This document shows, piece after piece, positions 15,653 through 22,506 of a DNA stretch of 24,854 nucleotides. This DNA comes from a virus: positions 1 through 24,854 of IMG/VR virus record IMGVR_UViG_3300025910_000033. The stretch is one strand, 5' to 3'. The translations under genes and the position numbers were made by a program. Position 1 is the first letter of the stretch; each line of letters starts with the position of its first letter. The notes below the pieces were generated by a model. That model was not told the origin of the DNA and ran no database searches. It was given only the letters and a program-made list of their open reading frames with translations.

Positions 15653-17920
15653 ATGCCCAGACCTTGGGAAAAATACGCGGCGCAACCGGCTGCCAGCCCT
15701 GTTTACGTCCAGCCCAACCCGTCGCGGGTTGCGCGCGAAAGCGCGGAAGAGGGCCGCGCCGAAGAGGCAGGACAGCGTGACGAGGTGCGCACGGGCATCG
15801 CCGCCCGTAGCGAGACGCGGGACATTGGCCTCAAGTTGCGCGACGATTACAACGCGAGCCAGCCGATAAAGGACTATCGTTTGGCATTGCCGATGTTCGT
15901 CCAGGGCCTCAAGACCGCGAACACGCCGCAGGGATCGAACGCGCTCATTTACGCCTACGCGAAGATCATGGACCCCGGCAGCGTTGTACGCGAGACTGAA
16001 GCCGAAGGGGTCGCGAACAGCGATACGATCTTTGGCCGCGCCTACGCCGCTGCGCAAAAGCAGCTTGAAGGAACCGGCACGTTCTCGCCTGAGGCGCGCG
16101 CGGGCCTGATCCGCGAAATGCGCACGAAGATGATCCAGATGGCGCAGGCATACGATGCTGAGCGCGGGCGCTATACGGCCGACGCGCAGGCTTACGGCAT
16201 CGACCCGGAACGCATCATCGGCCCGCACGCCGCGGCCCCGTTCGTCGGAACACTCCAGGAAATCGACCAGCGCGAGGGTCGCCTGACTCCTGAGCAGTTG
16301 CGTAGCTATGATGAGGTCATGGCGGCGAATCCCAACGCTTCGCCTGCCGAGCTGCGCGAGAAGCTGGGCGCCGCCGGGTTGCCGGCCGACCGAATGACCA
16401 ATCTCGATGAGGTTGTGGAAGCCCGCAACAAGGGTCGCGGGACGGCGCCGGCATCGGCCGCGACTTACGAGCAATCGCCCGTCTCGCAAACCATGTCCGG
16501 CGTCAACACCGGCATTGCCAATACCTTCGGCGTGGTCCGTGACATCCCGGACGCATTGCAGACCGGGACAACCAACGCGATCAACTACCTGTTCGGCTCG
16601 GATCTCAAGACGCCGGGCGAAATCAGCGAAATCACCGGGCAGCCTTCGCTCGGCGGCGGCGAATGGTGGCGCAACAAGTTCCGCGACTGGAGCCTGACTG
16701 GCGCGGAACCGACTACCGACGTTGGCCGGTTCCTTCGCCGTGCGGGCGAGTCCGTTGGCGCGGCGGCCGTTCCGGTCGGGGCTGGCGCCGGCACGATGCG
16801 GTCGCTTATCGGCGGGCTTGTCGCCGCTGCCGGCGGCGGGGCCGGGGCTGCGACCGCGAACGAGGTGTTCCCGAATAACCCCGCAGCGGACATGACGGGC
16901 GAGTTTCTCGGGAGCCTCGCGACAGGGCTCCCGTTGGCCGCGGCAGGCCAGGCCGCCAGGCAGCGCGGCATCAACGCCGCCGTCCCCACGGTCGACGATC
17001 TCAAGCGGCAGGCGTCCGGCCTTTACGACGCGGCCGAGCAGCGCGGGGTCGTGGCGGGGCCGACGCAAACGACGCAGCTTGCCGACGACTTCCGGCAGAC
17101 CTTGCGCAACGAAGGACAACTCGGCCCCGCCGGGCGGATCACCGACGCGCCGACTAGCACAAACAAGTCGCTGAACCTCGTCGAACAGTATGAGGGGCGG
17201 CAGATGACGCCCTCTGAAATGGACACGGTCCGCGGCGTTCTCGCAGAAGGCCGGGGCAGTGTCGAAGGGTCAGACCGACGTTTGGCTGGCCTCCTGACCG
17301 ACCAGTTCGACGATTGGGTGCGCCCGATGGCCCCCGAGTTCGATCAGGCGCGCGACGTGGCGAGCCGTTACCTTCAGGCGGAGGATTTGGGCAAGGCGCG
17401 AGAACTTGCCGATGTCGAGGCCAGCAAGTTCACCGGCTCAGGGCTCGAAAACGCGCTGCGCACGCAATTCCGCGGGCTGGACCGCAACGTCGTCAATGAG
17501 CGGAACTGGTTTACTCCCGAAGTGCAGGACGCTATCCGAAAGGTGTCTCGAGGGACGTGGGGGTCCAACCTTGCGCGCGGGCTTGGCAGGATGGCGCCAA
17601 CGGGGCCGGTCTCCGGGGCGCTCGGTATCGGCGCTCCCACTGCGCTGGGAGCCTACCTTGGGGGACCTGTCGGCGCGATGGTGGCCGGCACTGGCGCGGC
17701 CGGGCTCGGCATCGGCGGCAGGATGGCCGCAACGCGCATGGGCGTCAATGCCGCCAACATGGCCGAATTGACAGCGAGGAATGGCGGCGCCGTCGCACGC
17801 GCCCCGTTCCTCGATCCTGAAGCTGAGAGGCTGGCGCTGGCGCTGCTCGCGTCACAGGGCGCCACCGGGCAAGTCAATCCCACTCCGCCCCGCCAGCGCG
17901 GAATGTTCGGCGCCCGCTAA
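15653..17920 (+). CDS. Large internal virion / DNA-ejection protein
   Basis: This 755-aa protein is the largest in the cluster. Residues 1-270 are mostly charged helices (KLRDDYNASQPIKDYRLALP, AGLIREMRTKMIQMAQAYDA). Two glycine/alanine-rich hydrophobic stretches at about 381-402 (SLIGGLVAAAGGGAGAATA) and 655-690 (GAYLGGPVGAMVAGTGAAGL) could cross the host membrane. A helical region lies between them. This suits proteins that leave the virion and form a conduit for DNA entry. No muramidase motif is visible. The very long minus-strand open frame across this gene is a shadow. Its TAA overlaps the stop of a minus-strand mini-gene. Confidence 0.7.
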   Translation: MPRPWEKYAAQPAASPVYVQPNPSRVARESAEEGRAEEAGQRDEVRTGIAARSETRDIGLKLRDDYNASQPIKDYRLALPMFVQGLKTANTPQGSNALIYAYAKIMDPGSVVRETEAEGVANSDTIFGRAYAAAQKQLEGTGTFSPEARAGLIREMRTKMIQMAQAYDAERGRYTADAQAYGIDPERIIGPHAAAPFVGTLQEIDQREGRLTPEQLRSYDEVMAANPNASPAELREKLGAAGLPADRMTNLDEVVEARNKGRGTAPASAATYEQSPVSQTMSGVNTGIANTFGVVRDIPDALQTGTTNAINYLFGSDLKTPGEISEITGQPSLGGGEWWRNKFRDWSLTGAEPTTDVGRFLRRAGESVGAAAVPVGAGAGTMRSLIGGLVAAAGGGAGAATANEVFPNNPAADMTGEFLGSLATGLPLAAAGQAARQRGINAAVPTVDDLKRQASGLYDAAEQRGVVAGPTQTTQLADDFRQTLRNEGQLGPAGRITDAPTSTNKSLNLVEQYEGRQMTPSEMDTVRGVLAEGRGSVEGSDRRLAGLLTDQFDDWVRPMAPEFDQARDVASRYLQAEDLGKARELADVEASKFTGSGLENALRTQFRGLDRNVVNERNWFTPEVQDAIRKVSRGTWGSNLARGLGRMAPTGPVSGALGIGAPTALGAYLGGPVGAMVAGTGAAGLGIGGRMAATRMGVNAANMAELTARNGGAVARAPFLDPEAERLALALLASQGATGQVNPTPPRQRGMFGAR

Positions 17921-18030
17921 GTCAGGATTAGAATCCAGCCCGAGCCCAGCACGACCAATGCGCCGGCTACCCAAAGCCACTCTCCGGGACTGAAAGTTAG
18001 CCGCCACTCGCGGCGTCTGTTGGGGTCCAT
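17917..18030 (-). CDS. Minus-strand small membrane protein (37 aa)
   Basis: ATG 18030-18028 on the minus strand is preceded by a near-perfect Shine-Dalgarno (AGGAGGG, complement of 18035-18041) at five-base spacing. The 37-aa product starts MDPNRRREWRLTFSPGEWLW and continues with one hydrophobic span (VAGALVVLGSGWILILT). It has a basic N-terminus, Trp at both span edges and a short polar end. The stop TAG (17919-17917) overlaps the stop of the plus gene (tail-to-tail). The product would sit in the inner membrane, N-terminus in if the positive-inside rule applies. A clear promoter is not visible. Expression would need a minus-strand transcript. Confidence 0.55.
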   Translation of the reverse strand: MDPNRRREWRLTFSPGEWLWVAGALVVLGSGWILILT

Positions 18031-18069
18031 GCGGCCCTCCTACCACATCCCTGCCCCTCGACCAACCTT

Positions 18070-18090
18070 CCCTACTTCGGTGGGGCTTTT
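18070..18090 (+). terminator. Weak intrinsic terminator before the tail-fibre gene, UUCG loop
   Basis: CCCTAC (18070-18075) pairs with GTGGGG (18080-18085, one U-G pair) around UUCG, followed by C and TTTT (18087-18090). It lies between the ejection cluster and the tail fibre gene. The stem is short and the T-tract only four bases, so read-through is likely. It shares the UUCG loop with the capsid terminator. Confidence 0.6.
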
Positions 18091-18108
18091 CTCAATGGAG
18101 ACAGCCGC

Positions 18109-19740
18109 ATGGCCGTTAGCGCATGGAACGTGAGTGCGTCCCTCAATACCTCTGTCGGCGGGGTGTCCATCGCTGAAGGCATGGACCGTGCGAATGTGAA
18201 CGACGCGATCCGCGCGGTCATGGCCGACGTGAAAGCGTGGTACGACGTCGCGGGTGCCGCCTACGTCCTGCCGTCCGATTACGGTGCGGTCGGCGATGGC
18301 ATAGTCAACGACGCCACGGCGCTGGCCGCGCTCCAGGCCGCAAAGGCAGGCCGCCTCGTCCTCGGGAAGGGCCTGACCTATCGGATAACCTCGAACCTGC
18401 CCGCCGGGTTCAAGATGACCGATGGCGAGATCAGCGACAGCCGGACTGTCGCTGCAAACGATGCGTGGTCGGTGGTCGCGTTCGGTTTCGATTGCCTCGA
18501 GGCGAACACCTTCATTCCCGAGCAACATCCGAGCTCGGGCCCGACTTACGCTTCGGGCAACCATATCGTTGCCATCGGCGGGCAGGCCCTGAAAGCCAAT
18601 ACCACCGGCCGCCGGCAAGTCGCGGTCGGTTCGCGCGCGCTGCTCGGGAACACCACCGGGTATTACAATACCGCGCTCGGTTCGCACGCGATGGAAAACA
18701 ACACCACCGGCTTTGAGAACACGGCCGGCGGCGTCCAGTCGCTCGGGTCGCTGACGACCGGCGACAACAATACCGCTTTCGGCACGGGCGCGTGCAACAA
18801 GATCACCACCGGCAGCTTCAACATCGGCATCGGCACTTCGACTTGCGGGTCGAATACGTCGATGACCGGCACGTACAATATCGGCATCGGGTTCCAGGCC
18901 GGGCTCTATTTCACCACTGCGGTCGACAACATCGCGATGGGCCGGCTGGCGATGCAGATCGCGACGACGGCTGAAGGCAACGTTGCCATCGGCACGCAGG
19001 CGCTGAACCTGATCGAGACGACCACCTTCAACGTCGCAGTCGGCTACCAGGCGCTACGGGTGAACACCGCGGCAAACAACGTCGCGGTCGGTTCCAACGC
19101 GCTCGACAGCAACACCAGCGGCACCCGCAACGTCGCCGTGGGCAAGAACGCCGGAACGGCGGTCGTGACGAACAACGACACCACGTTTGTCGGCCACCAT
19201 GCGGGGCTTTCGGTAACGGGCGGCACGAATACGGCTGTCGGCAGCACCAGCGCCGCCACGCTGACGACCGGCACGGGCAACACCATGATCGGCTATGCCA
19301 CCGATTGCACCGCTGCTGCGGCGAACTGTACGTCGCTCGGCAACGGCGCGACCTGCACGGGCGACAACCAGATCACGCTCGGCAACGCTTCGATTGCAAC
19401 GATCAGGGCGCAGGTCACCACGATCACCGCGCTTTCGGATGCCCGGTTCAAGACCGACATTGCCCCGCTCGAAGTCCCCAATGGCTTCATGGAAGCGGTC
19501 CAGATCGCCACCTATCGCTGGATCGATGAGGGGATGCCGCAAGGCGAGCAGATCGGCGTTATCGCCCAGCAGCTAGACGCGCTGCAAGCGGCATTCGGGG
19601 TCGATTATGGACTGGTCGACAAGACCAATCCCGACCGTTGGGAGGCGACGCCGGGCAAGCTGCTGTTCCTGCTCATTCCGTGGATGCAGGGCAGGTTCGC
19701 TTCACTCGAGGCGCGCGTCGCGGCGCTGGAGACCGCCTGA
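18109..19740 (+). CDS. Tail fibre/spike with C-terminal S74 intramolecular chaperone
   Basis: This host-recognition protein is probably trimeric. Residues 1-48 are a virion-attachment helix region. Residues 52-115 resemble the pectate-lyase-type start of tailspikes (LPSDYGAVGDGIVNDATALA). Residues about 150-430 are about 14 beta repeats of roughly 17 residues (NTALG, NVAVG motifs). Residues 443-543 are a Peptidase S74 chaperone: SDARFKTDI with the putative cleavage Ser443, then QIGVIAQQLDALQAAFG and a C-terminal heptad helix (SLEARVAALETA). S74 domains fold the trimer and then cut themselves off. GGAG eight bases before ATG 18109 supports the start. It is the only receptor-binding candidate with a full fibre architecture here. 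Confidence 0.92.
   Translation: MAVSAWNVSASLNTSVGGVSIAEGMDRANVNDAIRAVMADVKAWYDVAGAAYVLPSDYGAVGDGIVNDATALAALQAAKAGRLVLGKGLTYRITSNLPAGFKMTDGEISDSRTVAANDAWSVVAFGFDCLEANTFIPEQHPSSGPTYASGNHIVAIGGQALKANTTGRRQVAVGSRALLGNTTGYYNTALGSHAMENNTTGFENTAGGVQSLGSLTTGDNNTAFGTGACNKITTGSFNIGIGTSTCGSNTSMTGTYNIGIGFQAGLYFTTAVDNIAMGRLAMQIATTAEGNVAIGTQALNLIETTTFNVAVGYQALRVNTAANNVAVGSNALDSNTSGTRNVAVGKNAGTAVVTNNDTTFVGHHAGLSVTGGTNTAVGSTSAATLTTGTGNTMIGYATDCTAAAANCTSLGNGATCTGDNQITLGNASIATIRAQVTTITALSDARFKTDIAPLEVPNGFMEAVQIATYRWIDEGMPQGEQIGVIAQQLDALQAAFGVDYGLVDKTNPDRWEATPGKLLFLLIPWMQGRFASLEARVAALETA
18556..19390 (+). repeat. About 14 tandem beta repeats of roughly 17 residues in tail fibre
   Basis: Units such as NTTGYYNTALGSHAMEN, LTTGDNNTAFGTGACNK, IETTTFNVAVGYQALRV and NTAANNVAVGSNALDS follow one another, with conserved N-x-A-x-G and a hydrophobic pair. 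The pattern resembles left-handed beta-roll repeats of trimeric autotransporter heads (YadA-like). At DNA level the units are diverged, so this is a protein-level repeat. Confidence 0.85.
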
Positions 19741-19766
19741 CATGCATGGCGGAAAGGAGACCGGCG

Positions 19767-20006
19767 ATGACGCTGTTTCAGTTCTTCGCGGTCATCGGGA
19801 TCGTCGCGATCGTGTTCATCATGGCCGTGGTGGCCATCAAGCTCATCGACCGCTGCCGCTGCAAGATAGAATCGCAAATACCTGATAACGCACAAAGAAA
19901 GGACATGAATATGGCACGCGTTCCCTCACCTCCCCCGCCTCCTCCTCCGCCCCCGCCCTCCCCGCCGGCAAGTTCGCCTGACCAGGTCCCCAGTGACGAC
20001 GATTGA
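19767..20006 (+). CDS. Small membrane protein with proline-rich tail (79 aa)
   Basis: ATG 19767 follows AAGGAGA at good spacing. A frame-compatible ATG at 19746 is inside the ribosome site and less likely. Residues 4-27 are a strong membrane span (FQFFAVIGIVAIVFIMAVVA), followed by a Cys/Arg patch (DRCRCK), a polar linker, and then a run of ten prolines (SPPPP... about residues 54-64) and an acidic end. It may be a lysis-region membrane protein with a periplasmic or cytosolic proline arm. An internal ATG at 19911 has its own ribosome site (see separate entry). Its stop lies inside the next gene (14-base overlap). No family is recognised. Confidence 0.7.
   Translation: MTLFQFFAVIGIVAIVFIMAVVAIKLIDRCRCKIESQIPDNAQRKDMNMARVPSPPPPPPPPPPSPPASSPDQVPSDDD
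19911..20006 (+). CDS. Possible internal in-frame product: 31-aa polyproline peptide
   Basis: AAAGGA (19898-19903) precedes ATG 19911 at a spacing of seven, and a second ATG at 19905 lies too close to it. Translation from here gives MARVPS, ten Pro, then SPPASSPDQVPSDDD. It is in frame with the membrane protein above, so it would be an alternative shorter product. A polyproline run of this length stalls ribosomes unless EF-P helps, which could affect the overlapping downstream gene. Whether it is used is unproven. Confidence 0.35.
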   Translation: MARVPSPPPPPPPPPPSPPASSPDQVPSDDD

Positions 20007-20412
20007 TGAGGTGTTTCTGGTTTCTGTGCTGTGCGGGTGCCTCTCCGCTTGGAAAGGTAGCCGCACGGCATGGGCCTTGCTGGCGAGTGCGGCAGTTTCC
20101 AGCGGGCTGATTTGGGCGGGCGTGCCGTTCGACATCAAGATTTGGCGGACGATCGACATCCTTGTGGTGGCCTGCATCGCGACAGGCCCTTTGGGGGCGA
20201 AGGACTTGCTGATCCTATCCTTGTTCATCCCGATTTGGTCGCTCTATGAACGACCGTATGCCGGCGACGGCATCAATCTCATCGTCGCCGCGCAACTCGT
20301 CCTGACCCTGCCGTTCGCACGGCTATGGCTGCGGGCTAAGCAGGCAACCATCGCGAGCAAGGACTGGGGCGATTTCGACCTGTTCAGAGCGCTCGCCCGT
20401 GCGCGCGCATGA
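19993..20412 (+). CDS. Multi-pass membrane protein in the lysis region (139 aa)
   Basis: GTG 19993 starts a 139-aa protein with four or five hydrophobic segments: residues 7-19 (VFLVSVLCGCLSA), 27-44 (AWALLASAAVSSGLIWAG), 54-67 (IDILVVACIATGPL), 72-84 (LLILSLFIPIWSL) and 93-112 (GINLIVAAQLVLTLPFARLW). The C-terminus is basic and cytosolic by the positive-inside rule. It overlaps the proline-rich gene by 14 bases and the next gene by four. A GTG at 20011 is an alternative start. It may be a holin-like or antiholin-like protein, but I see no specific signature. Unknown function. Confidence 0.68.
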   Translation: MTTIDEVFLVSVLCGCLSAWKGSRTAWALLASAAVSSGLIWAGVPFDIKIWRTIDILVVACIATGPLGAKDLLILSLFIPIWSLYERPYAGDGINLIVAAQLVLTLPFARLWLRAKQATIASKDWGDFDLFRALARARA

Positions 20413-20792
20413 TACCCGAAGTGACGGCGGCCCTGTCGTGGGGATCGGCCGGCATGGGCGCGGGACTAGGGTTCTTCGCGGTGCGGTGGATCGCGGTGTT
20501 CATCGCGGGCCGGTGGGACCGGCGTGAGGAACAGTTAGACGGCGGCACGCAGCGGCTCATCAAGGGACTGGAAGCGCAAATCTCCAGCCTGACCGGGCGC
20601 ATCATCCAACTGACCGAACGGCTCGATCACGTCGAGTCCGAGCTGAGCGAATGCAAGCGGCTGCACGCGGAAAGCGAGGCGCAGCGGATGCGAGTTGAGG
20701 CGATCCTGCAGGGCTACGGCGACGTGCGCCAGACAGCGCAACTGATCGTGTCAGCCGACAAGGCGGCGGAAAAGGAAAAGCGCGATGACTGA
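20409..20792 (+). CDS. Membrane-anchored coiled-coil protein, lysis region (127 aa)
   Basis: ATG 20409 overlaps the previous stop (ATGA). Residues about 13-34 are a membrane span (SAGMGAGLGFFAVRWIAVFI). Residues 40-100 form a heptad-patterned coiled coil (LIKGLEAQISSLTGRIIQLT). The C-terminus is charged (ADKAAEKEKRDD). An inner-membrane anchor with a long coiled coil is the layout of i-spanins, but a better spanin pair lies further downstream. Its end overlaps an ATG in the string ATGACTGA (20785-20792), the native endolysin start site. No family is recognised. Confidence 0.68.
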   Translation: MIPEVTAALSWGSAGMGAGLGFFAVRWIAVFIAGRWDRREEQLDGGTQRLIKGLEAQISSLTGRIIQLTERLDHVESELSECKRLHAESEAQRMRVEAILQGYGDVRQTAQLIVSADKAAEKEKRDD

Positions 20793-20850
20793 CCGCAAAC
20801 CCATCTTCGTCGCCTTCCGAGACTTCATGGGCGGCCTACCCCCGCTTGGG
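20785..20850 (+). pseudogene. Orphaned 5' end of the endolysin gene, cut by HNH insertion
   Basis: AAGGA eight bases upstream and the overlap ATGACTGA with the previous stop mark a genuine native start. The first 21 codons (MTDRKPIFVAFRDFMGGLPPL) align without gaps to the start of the intact endolysin at 21488, with identical M1, K5, G17, P19 and L21. After about 20838 the sequence becomes antisense HNH gene. The plus-strand frame stays open to TGA 21493-21495, giving a formal 236-aa ORF that is mostly antisense to the HNH gene. I regard it as a remnant, although its reading could still couple to the endolysin. The right edge of the remnant is approximate. Confidence 0.7.
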
Positions 20851-21465
20851 ATAAAGCAGTTCGCCGGCGTCGATGATCGACTGCTTATCGAGCCTGCGGC
20901 GTTGCCTTCTGTGGGTCAGCGCGGAGTGGGAAATACCGGTCGCCTCAGCCAGTTCATGGACCGAAAGAATCCGCCCCTTGTAGGCGATTTTGATAGAATC
21001 TCGCCGGTTGGCCCGTTGCGCTACTTTATCTGCCCATCGGCAATTCCCGGCGCTGTAGTCCGCATTGGTATCTATGCGATCCAGCGAGTGCGAGGAACTG
21101 GGCCGCGGCCCCATGTCCTTATAAAACGTATCAAAATCTTTCAGCCATCGAGTGCAAACCCGGATGCCTCTACCTCCGTAATCCGCGAATTGCTTAAAGT
21201 TCGGGTTGTAGCAGCGCGTCTTCATGTCAACCCAGACTCCGTATTCCGGAGTTTTTCGGTTGGGCTTAGCCAAATTGTTCTTCGGCCATTCGGCTCGAAG
21301 GCAACCGCAACTATTGGCTCGTCCCCGGCGCAAATTGCCGCTGAAGGAAATGGTGCGCGCTCCACAATCGCACACGCACAGCCATCGCGAATGGCTGCCC
21401 TTGTTAGGCGCCCTGGCCACAACTTGCAGGCGCCCGAAGCGCTGGCCCGTGAGATCAATAGCCAT
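20836..21465 (-). CDS. HNH homing endonuclease
   Basis: This is a free-standing DNA endonuclease that would spread its own gene by cutting alleles lacking it. The 209-aa protein (ATG 21465-21463) has an N-terminal zinc-ribbon-like part (C30-x-C32-x-C34, then C53-x-C55: SCGCLRAE). The middle region reads YGVWVDMKTRCYNPNFKQF and YGGRGIRVCTRW. The HNH core is H126-S-L-D-R-I-D to N141 (SLDRIDTNADYSAGNCRWA), and a C-terminal helix-turn-helix (VHELAEATGISHSALTHR, 169-186) follows. The start lacks a ribosome site and lies only 22 bases from the divergent endolysin ATG. A longer frame to 21837 is antisense to the endolysin and not credible. Composition differs from neighbours, indicating transfer. 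Confidence 0.88.
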   Translation of the reverse strand: MAIDLTGQRFGRLQVVARAPNKGSHSRWLCVCDCGARTISFSGNLRRGRANSCGCLRAEWPKNNLAKPNRKTPEYGVWVDMKTRCYNPNFKQFADYGGRGIRVCTRWLKDFDTFYKDMGPRPSSSHSLDRIDTNADYSAGNCRWADKVAQRANRRDSIKIAYKGRILSVHELAEATGISHSALTHRRQRRRLDKQSIIDAGELLYPKRG

Positions 21466-21487
21466 AATCAAAGTAGTAGTGTATTCG
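20836..21487. mobile_element. HNH homing-endonuclease insertion in the endolysin 5' region
   Basis: The segment between the orphan endolysin start and the functional one is clearly more A/T-rich than its flanks and holds only the minus-strand HNH gene. No inverted repeats, target duplications or intron-like structure were noted. The 5' ends of the endolysin on either side are homologous in protein but differ in DNA, which fits insertion with co-converted flanking sequence. The relaxed base composition extends to about 21590, inside the endolysin. Edges are approximate. Confidence 0.7.
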
Positions 21488-22177
21488 ATGATTGAGGTCA
21501 AGACAAAACTGTTTGATCGCATCAGGTTAATCGCTGGGCGACCCCTGCTGCAATCAGAAGTTGATGCAATCAACGCGATCCTAGATGGCTCGCCCGAAGG
21601 CATCGTGCACAAGCTGGTGAACCCGCCGGCTTTCTTCGATGCCGTGCGCTCCGGCTTCCACAAGCTAACCGTGCCGCAAGTCGAGGGATTCGAAACGCTC
21701 CTCGCGGCCTTCGGGGTCGCTGGTTGGGGCGCAGGCTGGGTCGCCAACGCGCTCGCGACCGCCTGGCTGGAAACCAATGAGACGATGAAGCCGGTGCGCG
21801 AGGCGTACTGGCTGAGCGAGGAATGGCGCAAACGCAACCTGCGCTACTACCCTTGGTACGGTCGCGGTTACGTGCAGCTCACGTGGGAAAAGAACTACAC
21901 CCGCGCGGACACGGAACTTGGCCTTGGCGGCAAGCTGCTCGCCGCGCCTGACCTCGCGATGGAACCTGCCAACGCCGCGCGCATCATGGTCGCCGGTATG
22001 TCCGAGGGATGGTTCACCGGCAAGAAGCTCTCCGACTACATCCCCGCGGGCGGCGAGGGCGCTGCCGATCAGCACAAGCAGGCCCGCCGCATCATCAACG
22101 GAACTGATCGTTGGGACGACCTCACGGCATTCGCGATGAAGTTCCAGGACGCACTTGAAGCGGGGAAATGGGCATGA
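21488..22177 (+). CDS. Endolysin, GH19-like glycoside hydrolase
   Basis: This cleaves peptidoglycan glycan strands at lysis. The 229-aa protein carries GH19 features: the catalytic-Glu region AWLETNETMKPVREAYW (93-108), then WYGRGYVQLTWEKNYTRA (123-140), a long loop and RRIINGTDRW (200-209). There is no signal peptide or membrane span, so export needs a holin. ATG 21488 overlaps an upstream plus-strand stop in ATGATTGA, copying the ATGACTGA of the orphan start. No Shine-Dalgarno is visible, so coupling is the likeliest route. A GTG at 21479 is an alternative. The first ~30 codons are A/T-richer than the rest and belong to the transferred segment. Confidence 0.88.
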   Translation: MIEVKTKLFDRIRLIAGRPLLQSEVDAINAILDGSPEGIVHKLVNPPAFFDAVRSGFHKLTVPQVEGFETLLAAFGVAGWGAGWVANALATAWLETNETMKPVREAYWLSEEWRKRNLRYYPWYGRGYVQLTWEKNYTRADTELGLGGKLLAAPDLAMEPANAARIMVAGMSEGWFTGKKLSDYIPAGGEGAADQHKQARRIINGTDRWDDLTAFAMKFQDALEAGKWA

Positions 22178-22506
22178 CCAGCGGCGCCTTCTTCAACGCA
22201 CTGCGCGGCATTACCGGCGAGTTCGAGCTCAACCGGATTGTCGGCGCGTTGGGGGGCACGGCCTACGTCGTCGGGGCGCATGTGTTCATCGCATGGGAAC
22301 TGGTGCTCGGCCGCTCATTCGACCTCGCCACCTACTGTGTAGCATTTCCTGCCGGCCTCGGTGTGGTGGTCGGCTCGATTGCTGGCGCGGTCGCCATCAA
22401 GGACCGCAACGTCGCGAAGGCCAAGGCCACCGAAGCCGAGACGAGTGCGACGAACGCCAACACTGCCGACCAGGTCGCTGCGACTGAAAGAGCTGCGGGT
22501 GTCTGA
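22174..22506 (+). CDS. Holin candidate
   Basis: This is a 110-aa membrane protein with two predicted spans, roughly residues 22-46 (IVGALGGTAYVVGAHVFIAW) and 50-75 (LATYCVAFPAGLGVVVGSIA). A charged C-terminal tail (KDRNVAKAKATEAE) follows. Small size, two spans, charged tail and position directly after the endolysin fit a holin, which would permeabilise the inner membrane. ATG 22174 overlaps the endolysin stop (ATGA) with GGGG eight bases before. ATG 22168 is too close to the ribosome site. The stop overlaps the next GTG by eight bases. Confidence 0.72.
   Translation: MTSGAFFNALRGITGEFELNRIVGALGGTAYVVGAHVFIAWELVLGRSFDLATYCVAFPAGLGVVVGSIAGAVAIKDRNVAKAKATEAETSATNANTADQVAATERAAGV

Noticed and set aside
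14789-17119. 776-aa open frame on the minus strand
   Set aside because: It is antisense to the well-supported ejection genes and its composition (Arg/Ala/Gly/Leu-rich) is that expected from the reverse of G+C-rich codons. No ribosome site or domain is visible.
18556-19390. Tandem DNA repeat array
   Set aside because: Periodicity is about 17 residues at protein level. The DNA is too diverged for a simple DNA repeat.
20836-21487. Group I or II intron carrying the HNH gene
   Set aside because: The HNH gene is antisense to the interrupted gene, and both sides encode alternative versions of the same N-terminus rather than the two halves of one protein, so splicing would not restore it.
20785-21495. 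236-aa plus-strand ORF as a normal gene
   Set aside because: Only its first ~21 codons look like real coding sequence. The rest is antisense to the HNH gene. Kept as a remnant and a possible coupling frame.
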